Shown here: positions 1 through 9,362 of the stretch, one piece after another
Layout: each line of letters starts with the position of its first letter
Position numbering within the stretch: the stretch's first letter is position 1
Source of the DNA: Piezodorus guildinii
Taxonomy: Eukaryota; Arthropoda; Insecta; Hemiptera; Pentatomidae
Length of the DNA: 64,000 nt
Direction of reading: 5' to 3'
Assembly: GCA_023052935.1 (NCBI GenBank)
Contig: CM041293.1
Coordinates: 181,637,971 to 181,701,970 of the forward strand
Program-made: the position numbers and the translations under genes
Notes under the pieces: model-generated
The model's input: the letters and a program-made list of their open reading frames with translations, nothing else
Told to the model about the DNA's origin: nothing
Databases searched by the model: none

Positions 1-1
1 A

Positions 2-793
2 TTGGGTTGTGTCACATGAAATGTCCGTTTTCAAGGTAAAGGATTTTTATTATAAATGCGTAAATTAAATTAAATCATAGATATGAAAACAAGATAATTT
101 TATTCGAAGTATTTACCTTCTTTTTCTACACATTTTTCCCAACGTGACACCAACTTTCTTATCCCCGAACTGAAAACTCTGAGCTTTGAAGTGAAACAAA
201 ATCTGAAAACGCACTTTTCACTTGATCATCATTTTCAAAAAGTTTTCCTTTGACGAAGTTGTCTAAATTCCTGAACAGGTGGTAATCTGTTGAGACAAAT
301 TTGGAGAATATGGTGGGTGCGGAAGAACTTCGTAGCCCAGTACTTTCAATTTTTGCACGGTATGTTTTGAAACATAGAGCCTTGCGTATCATGAGGTACC
401 CATGTATCGAGCTTTTTTACTTTCCCAATACACTTTAAATGTCTGGAAACGGTAGATGCACTTGTATTTAGTTGTGCTGAGAGTCCTTTAACTGTTTGGT
501 AGGGGTTTCCTTCTACTGTATGTTTGAGGACTACATCGGACGGAGGTCATCCTCGGGGCAAGTTTTCCAAGTCGGTATCTCCAGCTGAAAACTTAGCAAA
601 CAACGGCGAAGGACCTTTAACACTCCTTCCAAAACGCCTTGCAATATTTTACCAGCCTCAGCTGCTGAATGACCGAGTTTAAACTCGTACAAAACCATTA
701 CAATAGTAAACATTCGAAGAAAACAACAAGACCTGCAAAATCCTTTATGTATTCAGAAACTATAAAACGGACATTTCATGTGAAACAAGCCAA
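2..793 (-). mobile_element. Mariner element A, copy 1, internally deleted
   Basis: Tc1/mariner-type DNA transposon relic. The ends are inverted repeats (TTGGGTTGTGTCACATGAAA at the left, its near-complement at the right). The right end is followed by the TA target duplication at 794-795, and base 1 is the A of the left TA. On the minus strand the left part encodes the transposase C-terminus (motif [16 protein letters not shown], 159-392). The right part encodes a degraded N-terminal helix-turn-helix (YEFKLGHSAAEA). The central catalytic part is missing and frames are broken, so it cannot make transposase. Sister copies lie at 21413-22241 and 31951-32868, in the same orientation. Confidence 0.88.
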
Positions 794-1013
794 TAGTATC
801 ATCCAATGTCTCATCTCAGAAGATACTATTCGTTCAATAAAACCTAAAGATGCATAAAAAGTTCTGGAAGGACAGAAGCAGATATTCTCGGTACAGCCAG
901 CATCGTCAGAAAATTTTTAAATTGAGTTTAAAATTTTTGCGTAACCCTTGATTTAGTCCGGCTAGGTGAATTATGTGGCAAAACCAAGAAAATCTGAAAT
1001 AAATAAATAATAA

Positions 1014-1014
<1 letters not shown>

Positions 1015-1061
<47 letters not shown>
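1015..1061. repeat. (AT)n microsatellite, left flank of gypsy insertion
   Basis: Pure AT dinucleotide run. It continues at 6825-6886 on the other side of the gypsy element, so the element split one AT tract. Confidence 0.95.
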
Positions 1062-1063
<2 letters not shown>

Positions 1064-1244
1064 TTAAGGTCTGATAAGGTTGAGTATCAGCCTTAATTCC
1101 AACTCACTGGATGTAAACACCTTGAATGTATATATAGAGGATTACATGTATCAATAAATCAGTGTTTAACTAGCCATCAAGTGAGTTATTATTGTGCCCC
1201 TTTTTCTTCTTTTTTTTAAGTTTTATATTGGCCAGCTCATAAGT
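1062..1244 (+). repeat. 5' LTR of gypsy element
   Basis: 183-bp direct repeat, identical by eye to 6642-6824. It starts AGTTAAGG and ends CATAAGT. It carries a TATA-like stretch (TATATATAG, near 1129) and, about 25 bases on, an AATAAA polyadenylation signal (near 1154), so U3 and R are very short. Confidence 0.95.
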
Positions 1245-1259
1245 GGTGCCGAAACCCGC
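1244..1259 (+). other. Primer-binding site, likely tRNA-Phe
   Basis: TGGTGCCGAAACCCG directly follows the LTR, its first T being the last LTR base. It is complementary to CCA plus the acceptor stem and part of the T stem of eukaryotic tRNA-Phe as I know it (3' end ...CGGGTTTCGGCACCA). This would prime minus-strand synthesis. The tRNA identity is from memory of the tRNA sequence. Confidence 0.75.
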
Positions 1260-1396
1260 GACCTTTAGACAGTATATTTTTTTCCTTTCTATTATTATTT
1301 TCCGCGTCTGGAAATCTTCAGCTTTATTGTTATTTAATTTTTTTTCTCTCTCTTCTCTTTTCTCTCTCTCCGTTCAAATTGGTATAAATAGTGATC

Positions 1397-2630
1397 ATGG
1401 CGGAAAATGTTGTGTTAAGACCGGCAGTACTGAACGTACCACCAACCGAACCAGCACCGGTGGCGGCAAATGTACTTCCGCCACTTCCGGAAGTTTCGTT
1501 GGCGCAGGCGCACAGAACGACATTAGAATGGATAAAAGTCCAAACCGCCACGGCCCAGGAGCTGAGAAAAGCCATATCCGACCTCGACAGATTCACCGGG
1601 GAGATTGGTGAGCTGAATCATTTTTAAAGGGCGATCGTCTGATGCCAGAATCATCTCTAAAATGTCTGAGAACTTGTTAGATGGGGAGGATGCTGCAGCA
1701 TTGAAGGCTGCGGTGGTCTGCAGGGTCAGGAGGAACATCCTGAATCATATCCAGGGGGATGAAGAGACACCCTGGGATATCGTCAAGGAACGATTGAAGA
1801 AGGCGTATGGAGGGGGAAGATGGGCCCCTGAAGAAGATGCGTTCCACATGCTTAGAGAGTCAAAAAAGCCGCGTCAGTCTAATGGCCAGTATGCGGGAGA
1901 ACTGCTTACGAAGTTCAACCGCATAACCGAAAAAATGAGAGAGACTGCTAGTGTCGAGGAGGTCCACTTCAGAATGGATTTCCTGGCGATAATGTTGAAG
2001 GTGCAGCTAGCGAAAGAAACAGGCAAACGGGAAGGGTTCCCGAGAGAGCGCTCGTTCATCGACTGTGCGCAGGAAATGATGGACGCCAGTGCCAGAGAGG
2101 AGGAATCCCGAATGGAGATAGAGGAGTCAGGATGGACGAGAGTTGCGTACAACCAACCAAGAAGCGCTCAGCCATGGAGAAGAAGAGAAAAGGAGTACCG
2201 GGAAGCTAGGAGAGACCGTCCCCAGCAAGGAGAGCGCCGGTCAGGTCAGGCGAGACCACGAAACAATGGACGGCGGGAAGATCGCAAGTGCCATGGGTGT
2301 GGCAAGATAGGACACCTAGTAGCCCAGTGTCCGCGCACTCGATGCTTTGAATGCGGAACGGAGGGACACCTGGCGAGACACTGTCCCCACTTGTACCGGC
2401 GGTGGGATACACACCAGCCAGAACCGATGGAGATCAATGCGCAAGACGTTCGTCCAAGAAGGTTTATAAGAAGGTCAGTCGGATCAGCGAGTGGATCGTC
2501 TAGAGGATCCGAGACGGCAGACACAGAGACGGATACAGATGTCCCTGTTCGAGGAGGCGGTCAGCGAAGCAGGAAGAGCGCGTGGAGGCGACAGGAAGCG
2601 TCGGCGCAGTCTGCCCGGGAAGAACTTTGA
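1397..2630 (+). pseudogene. gag: gag of gypsy element (frameshifted)
   Basis: Starts at ATG 1397 (MAENVVLR) and runs to a stop at 1627. The downstream frame (codons from 1626, first internal ATG 1662) then continues to TGA 2628-2630. The break is a one-base frame change in the run TTTTTAAAGGG at 1621-1631. The second part holds a basic linker and two CCHC zinc knuckles near 2286-2390 (CHGCGKIGHLVAQC and CFECGTEGHLARHC), the nucleocapsid signature that binds RNA. A basic, Ser/Arg-rich tail follows. Capsid sequence upstream is not confidently recognisable by eye. Confidence 0.85.
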
Positions 2631-3164
2631 GGAGCGTACCAGCAGAGTGGCAGCCGCACATTGGTGAGTTATCATGCGAGAGGCGGGAGCGGCAGTCTGC
2701 CTATTATCAACGTGGAGGGAGTCGCATGCCTGGTGGACACTGGGAGCTCGTGCACCATCGCCTGTAGAGAGGCGTTAGAGAAGTGGAGCGACGGAGAGAG
2801 GGCACTCCAGGTTCAGGTATGCCAATGTCAGTTAATCACCCTAGGGGGGCCCTGCAGTGTAGAGGGAGAAACCGAGATGGGTTTGCATACCTGGGGGGAA
2901 CAAAGTGGCGGGTTATCAGTCCACGTAGTCACTAGGATGCCGCGGGATTATCGAGTCATTATAGGGAACGACTTGCTAGGCGTGGTGGGTGCGCGGATCC
3001 GTAATCGGGGTGGTCAGTGGGACATTAAAATTGGGGGGAAACAATACGCCTGTACCCGCACAGCGGGAGATGGTAAAACGCGCATAGGGGCGGTTAATCA
3101 GATGGAGGATTGGAGGGCGTCGGTTCTAGAGGAATTTGACGACAACTGGGAGGACGGTGCATGA
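2631..3164 (+). pseudogene. pro: Aspartic protease (start of pol) of gypsy element
   Basis: Retroviral-type protease with the active-site motif LVDTGSS near 2730-2750 and the later hydrophobic IIGNDLLG motif near 2959. It lies in exactly the same frame as the end of gag, separated only by the TGA at 2628-2630, so it would be made by stop readthrough or from an ancestral continuous frame. The first recognisable start-like codon is TTG 2661, which is not meaningful for a polyprotein. It ends at TGA 3162-3164, after which pol continues in another frame. Confidence 0.85.
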
Positions 3165-3369
3165 AATTCCCCTTAAGCAAGAGCGCGTCACTTACGTTAA
3201 AGAACGGAGGTACCCGCAGGCTCTACGCAGGCATATTCGGGAGGAGCTAGAAGAGTTACGAAGGCAGGGTATTATAGTGGACAGCACTTGGCCATATAAT
3301 AGTCCGTTGTGGGCCGTGAAGAAAAAGTGTGCGCCGGGGGACACGAGGGAGAAATATCGCGTTGTCATA
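3136..3369 (+). pseudogene. pol: Reverse transcriptase, N-terminal piece
   Basis: Opens with HEIPLKQERVTYVKERRYP and the fingers motif GIIVDSTWPYNSPLWAVKKK, typical of Ty3/gypsy reverse transcriptases. It overlaps the protease frame by about 29 bases in a different frame. It stops inside the inserted solo LTR, right after codons for RVVI (3358-3369). The rest of the domain resumes at 3779. Confidence 0.88.
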
Positions 3370-3775
3370 AGTTAATGAATCACACACAGTGAAGATATTA
3401 AAATACTGTTTTTATTATCAGAACAAAATAGATATTCAGAATACAATAAACTGTGCTGAGGAGTTAGGGTGACTACAAGTGTACATTCCGAGGTCTCCTT
3501 CTATGAGTGTGACACAAGTAAATGTTACAACTAGAGTGATGAGTTTTGAGGATCAAAGGGTATATATAGCAAGGTTTTGTAGAGGGGATAAGGATTCGGC
3601 ATGGGTACCTCAAAGGAAGTGCTTCCAGATGGTTGGGTCCTAAGTACAGGTATGTGTTCTTTGTCGGTACTTGGTCTGTCCTTTCTAGGTTTATGGGTGA
3701 CACCCTCAGGTATAGAAAAGGAAGTTATTAATAATTACTGTATATTATTTATAAGTTAAGTCTCATTCTATAACT
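3370..3775 (-). mobile_element. Solo LTR inserted in reverse transcriptase
   Basis: A 406-bp block interrupts the reverse-transcriptase codons and is flanked by ATA on both sides (3367-3369, 3776-3778). The ends are AGTTA and TAACT, gypsy-like LTR termini. Read on the minus strand it has a TATATATA box (near 3560-3568) and, near its 3' end, AATAAAA (near 3410), the order expected of an LTR. No internal domain or second LTR is present, so it is a solo LTR left by LTR-LTR recombination. Its sequence differs from the host element's LTR, so it comes from another family. Confidence 0.82.
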
Positions 3776-3778
3776 ATA

Positions 3779-6199
3779 GACTACCGGAAGCTTAACGAGA
3801 ACACGGTCGATGAAAAATATCCCATACCGCGCTTCGAGGACATTTTGGATCGGTTGGGGGGTGCGAACATTTTTAGTACCTTAGACTTAAAGGCGGGGTA
3901 TCATCAGATACAAATGCACCCGCGTGACCAGCATAAGACCGCGTTTACCTTTGAACGGGGCCATTATGAGTTTACGCGGATGCCGTTCGGCCTTAAGAAT
4001 GCCCCCATCACGTTTCAGCGGCTTATGGACGAATTCTTGAGGGGTCTGGACGAGTCCGTGTGTCAGGTGTACATGGATGACCTTTTGGTCTTCAGTAGGT
4101 CCGACCGGGATCACGTTGAGCACCTGAGGGCCGTCTTTCGTCGCATGCGGGAATTCGGTCTACGCCTTTCTCCGGAGAAGTCCACCCTGGGGCTTCGAGA
4201 GATCAATTTTTTGGGCCATACCATTTCTGCGGAGGGCGTGAAGCCGGATGCCCAGAAGGTTGCCTTCTTGCAGCGGATCGCCGTGCCGACCGAAGTTAAG
4301 GGTGTCCGTCGGTTGCTGGGTGCGTTGAATTACTACCGCCGTTTTGTGCCGGCTATGGCTGAATATCTCGTGCCCCTTAATAATTTGCTTCGAAAAGGGT
4401 GTAAGTTAGTTATGACCCCCGATATCGCGGACAAAGTGCGCCGGTGCATCGATCATCTCCAGCGCGAACCGGTACTCGCGTTCCCTGACTTCAACCAGAT
4501 GTTCACGATCACGACGGATGCTAGCGAATACGCTCTGGGTGCGGTGCTTTCTCAGGACGGTGAACGGGGGGAGCGGCCCGTCGCGTACGCCAGTCGGCGC
4601 CTCACGGAGGCGGAGGCCCGTTATAGTGCCTTAGAGCGGGAACTTCTCGGGATTGTTTGGGCTGTCGAGCACTTCAGGCCTTATGTATTCGGGAGGCGAT
4701 TTCGGGTTCAAACTGATCATCGCCCTCTCCAATGGGTCGGGAAGCTCAAGGAGTCGTCTGCGCGGGTTACGCGGTGGAAGGAGATCCTCGGACAATACAA
4801 CATGGACGTCGTCTACAAGCCGGGTAAGGAAAATGTGGTCGCGGACTGGCTTTCTCGGGCGCTCATGGTGAATGCCGTGGAGGAGGATCGGGGCGGGCCG
4901 TCGCGGGATGTCCGTCAGTTTTTGAGGGAATGGACCCCAGGGGAGGAGCACTCGCCTCGGGGGGAAGAGGCTTCGCCTGCTGACGCGCCGTCGGGTGAGG
5001 AGGGGTCGGATGAGGGGCGTCCAGTTGCCATGGAGGAGCTCGACGAGATCGTGAACGATAAGCGTAGGCAGATTATCTGGAAGACGAGGACTTCGGGGCT
5101 GCTGAAGTTGGACTTTCAGCGGGTTGACGGTTGTTCCGTCGTGACTATTTGGTCTCAACCCTCCGTCGGGGAGGACCAGATCTGTAGGGCGCTCGCGGAT
5201 GCGTCGAAACCGGGTCAGACCCACCACTTGTACGTAGGTAACGCCGTGGTCTGGGAGCGTATTCACCGGTTGTGGCGCACCGAACGCATCGGACTTGACC
5301 GGACGTTTATCCGTTGTTCATTGCTTGTGGAAACCATACGTGATGAGGAACGCAAGCGAGAGGTGACGCTCGCTTATCACCAAGGCAAGACGAACCACAG
5401 GGGGCAGACCGAAACGTTGCACGCGTTGCGCCGGCGGTATTACTGGCGAGGAATGAGGCGTACCATCCAGGAGCTTATCGGAACTTGCGACGTATGCATG
5501 CGTGCGAAATATGATAGGCATCCGCCCCGTGCGGTTCAGGAGGAGACCCCTACCGCGGCTGCTCCGCTCAGTGATCTCCAGGTTGATACCTTTACCTGGA
5601 AGGGTTTTAAGTGGGTCACGGTGTTAGATCTCTTCAGCAAAGTTGCGATGGCGTATCCCGTCCAGGAACGTACGGCGGAGGCGGTGTTGCGAGCCCTCTG
5701 GATCTGGTTCCAGTTTTATGGGGTGCCCGACAGTATTTCCTCCGATAGTGGGCGGGAATTTGACAATGTTAGTATCAGGGAGGAGATGAGGCTCTTGGGG
5801 GTCGTCTGGCATCATAACACCCCGGGTCATCCGAAGAGCCGCGGAGGTATCGAGAGGCTTCACAGCACCCTTAGCGACCACCTTAGAGTATTCCAGTTAG
5901 ACAAAGGGCTGGAGGCGGACGTGGCGATGGAACGCGCAGTCGTCGCTTATAATCACTCCGTTCACTCAGTGACCGAATTCACGCCATTCGAGATCCTTTT
6001 TGGACTACAGGGTCGTCGGCGGGATTGTCGCGGTGCAACGGCGGGCGAGGGGGAAATCGTAAGCAACAGTCTTGCGCTGCGGAAACTCTGGCGTACGGTT
6101 CACGATCGCATTGAGCGGGAGAAACAGCGACGCGTCGCGCGCCATAATCTCGGGGTCCGGGATCTGATGGGACTCCTCAAAATCTCATCAGTACGATAG
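3779..6199 (+). pseudogene. pol: Reverse transcriptase, RNase H and integrase of gypsy element
   Basis: Long open frame continuing pol after the solo LTR; removing 3370-3778 keeps the frame. Reverse transcriptase: STLDLKAGYHQI, RMPFGLKNAPITF, catalytic YMDD near 4070-4081, LGHTISAEG. RNase H: TDAS near 4513, ALERELL, TDHRPLQW. Integrase: HHCC zinc finger (YHQGKTNH near 5373, CDVC near 5488), then a DD35E core with Asp in QVDTFT (near 5580), Asp in SSDSG (near 5740) and Glu in GGIERLH (near 5848); 35 residues separate the last two. An acidic, Pro/Ser-rich linker lies between RNase H and integrase. The frame ends at TAG 6197-6199 after drifting out of frame near 6160. Confidence 0.93.
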
Positions 6200-6375
6200 T
6201 GTACCGTCGGGTGGGGACTAATCGGGGGAAGGAACTTCGGCGTTATGAGGGTCCCTTTCGCGTGGTTGTGATTAGGGAACATAATTTGGTCACTATTGAA
6301 AGCGTACGCGACCCCAAAAAGAGGCGTACGGTCCACCTTGAACAATTGAAACTTCCTCCGACAGACGCATCCTAA
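6160..6375 (+). pseudogene. pol: Integrase C-terminal tail, shifted frame
   Basis: After the frame change the integrase C-terminus continues in another frame to TAA 6373-6375. It includes RRYEGPFRVVV, the GPF/GPY module that ends many Ty3/gypsy integrases, followed by a basic stretch. One lost or gained base in 6160-6199 would explain the break. Confidence 0.8.
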
Positions 6376-6641
6376 CCCTTTGGAGTGTCCTCAGTTTGGG
6401 CAGTTTGAAAGTTTTGGTGCTGTTTTTTTTTTTATATATAGTGTTACTGTTCATTTTGTTCACAGTTTTTTCCTTTTTTTTTTGTGTGTGGTGTTTCAGG
6501 AAGTTCTTGTTTTTCAGCGGTGTGACCTTTTTTTTTTTACTTGTTTTCTATGAACTTCTTTTCTTTTACGTTTTGTATTCATTTTTTTTTTTTTTTTTTT
6601 TTTTTTAGTTTACGAGGATTGTTCGTAAACTGGTGGGGGGG
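6376..6641 (+). other. T-rich gypsy 3' untranslated region with polypurine tract
   Basis: Between pol and the 3' LTR there is only T-rich sequence with several poly(T) runs, giving a spurious Phe-rich frame, and no envelope gene. It ends in GGTGGGGGGG (about 6631-6640) directly before the LTR, the expected polypurine tract for plus-strand priming. Confidence 0.8.
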
Positions 6642-6823
6642 AGTTAAGGTCTGATAAGGTTGAGTATCAGCCTTAATTCCAACTCACTGGATGTAAACAC
6701 CTTGAATGTATATATAGAGGATTACATGTATCAATAAATCAGTGTTTAACTAGCCATCAAGTGAGTTATTATTGTGCCCCTTTTTCTTCTTTTTTTTAAG
6801 TTTTATATTGGCCAGCTCATAAG

Positions 6824-6824
<1 letters not shown>
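6642..6824 (+). repeat. 3' LTR of gypsy element
   Basis: 183 bp, identical by eye to the 5' LTR at 1062-1244. It is followed by TATA and the rest of the AT tract. Confidence 0.95.

Positions 6825-6886
<62 letters not shown>
6825..6886. repeat. (AT)n microsatellite, right flank of gypsy insertion
   Basis: Dinucleotide AT run continuing the tract at 1015-1061. Confidence 0.95.
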
Positions 6887-6888
<2 letters not shown>

Positions 6889-7137
6889 GACATGGTTTCG
6901 TAGTTTAGGGTCCAGGTCCTTCATTATAAATATAATTATTCAAGTACTGTAGTTTATTTTCTTTAGCAAGCGGCATACAAGATTTAAGTAATACGGTAGA
7001 AAATTTTATAATAACACCAACTAAAAGTAATAAATAATAATTAGTTTTAAAACCAAAAAAAAGAAAATAATATCGATTAATCTTCAAAGAAAAATTAACA
7101 TGGGATGCTTACCGCTGTCTCCGAATGGGTATGAAAT

Positions 7138-7200
7138 AATATAATAATAATAATAATAACAGGATTAACGAACCCGAAGGTTCAAACTTCAAGACACCGG
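7138..7200 (-). repeat. 3' terminal fragment of an RTE-like LINE
   Basis: (TAA)n followed by ATTAACGAACCCGAAGGTTC. This closely matches the 3' end of the RTE-like LINE at 39454 ((TAA)n then CTTAGCGAACCCGAAGGTTC). It looks like a severely 5'-truncated insertion of a related family, minus orientation. 6887-7137 holds nothing recognisable. Confidence 0.6.
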
Positions 7201-7247
7201 GCGGACGGAAACAGAGCAGGAAAATTAAAAACATTTTACAATATATA

Positions 7248-8179
7248 TATTGTAATGTATTGAGGATACTGAGGGGAGTTCATTATTAAATAATTTTAAT
7301 ATTAATCAATTAATGATAACGAACCTTTGTCGGCAAAACATCAAAAGGTGTTTACCTAGCCCCCTAGATTTCCCATCGGTATGGGCCCCCCCAGCGGTAC
7401 CAGAAACCTCTGGTAGTTTCCCCCCAGCGGCGGCCAACAAGAATATTAAGAGTGATGAAAAGATAAGAATAATAGCACAAAGGCTATACCGCCAACCGGG
7501 GCACTTCCTATATCGGCCCACCCGAGGTGACAAGAATGAGAGAGAAGAACCGAAGAGTGAGTCAAGTTTTATCCTCAAGAGGAGTGAGTCGGGTTCCACC
7601 TACAAGAAGAGGAGGTGGCCGTCGGTGTTCTGAGAGCAGCTGGAGGATGATGCCGAGAAAGGGGACCTAAGACTGTTTTCACCTTCGCCAGCCGGTTAAG
7701 GGTTTCAAAGGTATATCGTTATTTGTAATATTGTATGGCAAAGGTAGTAAAATGTCCCTCAGTATTCTCAATCAGAGTTCTAGGCAATGTGTTAATATAA
7801 TTTATATGTGTAAATTAATAATTATAGTAATGTATTAATTGAATCTTGTTTACTTTAATCTTACCCTGCATGCCACCTATTGGATTGGTAAACACGTTAC
7901 CTTTGGAAAGGAGATCCAATGGCATCATTAAATAAAGTTTATCTATTGACTAAATATAGTAAGTAAGCTAGTTTTTGAAGCTACCGCTGCCTTAGAAAAG
8001 CAGCAGGTTAAAAACATAGCATTTAAATGGCATCTCTTGTGGGGACGTACTTACCAATCCACTATACTTTATATCACATAGCTAAATTAACAATAATATT
8101 AATTGTATCAAATTTAATTGATTAATATTAAAATTATTTAATAATGAACTCCCCTCAGTATCCTCAATACATTACAATA
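7248..8179. mobile_element. 932-bp element with perfect 66-bp terminal inverted repeats
   Basis: Bases 7248-7313 (starting TATTGTAATGTATTGAGGAT) reappear as an exact reverse complement at 8114-8179. TATA flanks both ends (7244-7247, 8180-8183), a possible 4-bp target duplication, though the AT context makes it uncertain. Perfect arms point to a recent non-autonomous DNA transposon. The interior is more GC-rich near the left arm and does not resemble a transposase that I know. Superfamily unassigned. Confidence 0.8.
7313..7633 (+). CDS. Unrecognised open frame in the 932-bp element
   Basis: A 106-codon open frame begins at the inner edge of the left inverted repeat. The product is Pro-rich at residues 15-45, then highly charged and Lys/Arg/Ser-rich toward the C-terminus (KSESSFILKRSESGS). 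I recognise no domain. It could be a captured fragment of a host or retroelement coding sequence, or chance. A comparable 97-codon frame exists on the other strand, so coding is doubtful. Confidence 0.15.
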   Translation: MITNLCRQNIKRCLPSPLDFPSVWAPPAVPETSGSFPPAAANKNIKSDEKIRIIAQRLYRQPGHFLYRPTRGDKNEREEPKSESSFILKRSESGSTYKKRRWPSVF

Positions 8180-8183
8180 TATA

Positions 8184-9099
8184 AACATTATTATAATAAT
8201 TTCAAAATAAACGAATCTCTTATTCATTTGCTTAATCGGTTTAGTTCTATCATGCTATAAATATTAAGGCTGAATAGAAGGGCAGTAAGGTAATGAAGAG
8301 TGAATTCGCATACAGAGAGAGAAATGTTTGTCATTAGTTGAACTTTATGATTCCTCTCTTAGCTGTCTCCAGTATTTCTGTTGATATTTAATTAAAAGGA
8401 TTATTTGCCGTTTAATTGACTCGTAATAAACATTAGCAAAGTTTTGTTTTGTAAATCAACAAACCTAAAAGGAATTTAAATGAATTAATTACTTCCTCGT
8501 GGAAGTTAATCTTGCTCCGAGATTCCTAAACACACACGTCCTTTCCAAAACAGCCATTAAATTCTCAAAACCAGTAAAATATGCGGTATAATTCAAATTG
8601 CAATGTACAACTTTTATAATTTATCAGAAAAAAAAACATGCACTACTAAAATCCACGAAGGATGTTAAACCCAATATTTATAAGGATCCGTGCCGCTTTA
8701 GATTAAAAGCTGTGCAAGGATGTCATTAGGTTTAATCGTCCTGTCCTGTCCTGAAATTTTTATATCCCGTTCTAGCATCTGAAACTGAAAGTAGGTCTAA
8801 GCATTTGTAAAGAAAGTCGTTCGTCAGGTAGAAAGCTGCATCCTTAATTTTCGTAAATCTTTCGACTGGAATGACTGTAATCTTTGAATGTTATAGTTTT
8901 TGGCAGAACCTCATAGCTCTATCCCGTATGTCCATATATATATATATGTATTGTTAATTTTTACCTAAAAAATACCCATTGCAATATTGCCCCTCCAACA
9001 CATATTTTAGATGCAATACTGGCTAATACAACAGCACGGCGCTAAGGTCAACCCAACCCGTAAGACAGTTAATGCGTATTAAATCGCAGCAACAATTCA
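8184..9099. other. Non-coding, nothing recognised
   Basis: AT-rich sequence without open frames of note or recognisable repeats. Confidence 0.6.
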
Positions 9100-9362
9100 T
9101 TATGGTACTGTGGCTTATCGGGAGATGTTACAATGGGAGCCCTAAATGATACCTATCCAGGTTTAATTATAATAGTTATAATTTAGTGATATCGCACAGG
9201 CTTGGGACACCGATTTCACGTCCCCTCCGAAGGACGGCTCAACTAAGGATTTTTTACAAACAAAATAATCCTAGGAACATCTACCGATTATAAACCCACA
9301 TTCGTGAGACTACGAGTCTGTTATGTCAGCCATAACACCACAGGTGACCCTGGTGTAAAATT
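9100..9362 (-). mobile_element. tRNA-type SINE family C, degenerate copy
   Basis: Reverse-orientation copy of the SINE whose best copy is 13416-13690. Shared blocks are the tail-side TACTGTGGCT.ATCGG, CCTATCCAGGTTTAATTA, ATCGCACAGGCTTGGGAC, and CCTCCGAAGGACGGC...ACTAAGGATTTTT. At the right are remnants of the tRNA-like head (ACAGGTGACC). Confidence 0.75.

Larger units (their letters stand above)
1062..6824 (+). mobile_element. Ty3/gypsy LTR retrotransposon, non-functional, with nested solo LTR
   Basis: Complete 5.76-kb LTR retrotransposon: LTR, primer-binding site, gag with two zinc knuckles, aspartic protease, reverse transcriptase, RNase H, integrase, polypurine tract, LTR. The domain order (integrase after RNase H) places it in Ty3/gypsy. 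No envelope frame is seen between integrase and the 3' LTR. It is flanked on both sides by TATA inside an (AT)n tract, consistent with a 4-bp target duplication. The coding DNA is clearly richer in G and C than the surrounding genome. Reading is broken by a frameshift in gag (about 1621), a TGA at 2628, a frame change near 3150, a 406-bp solo LTR in the reverse transcriptase, and a frame change near 6160-6199. This copy cannot move on its own. Confidence 0.95.

Noticed and set aside
3473..3703. 76-codon frame in the solo LTR
   Set aside because: Antisense chance frame within an LTR; no domain.
4631..5266. 211-codon minus-strand frame in pol
   Set aside because: It is the shadow of the GC-richer integrase and RNase H coding region on the other strand.
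6396..6608. Possible hydrophobic envelope-like frame before the 3' LTR
   Set aside because: Phe-rich only because of T runs; no signal peptide, fusion motif or cysteine pattern. The element appears to lack env.
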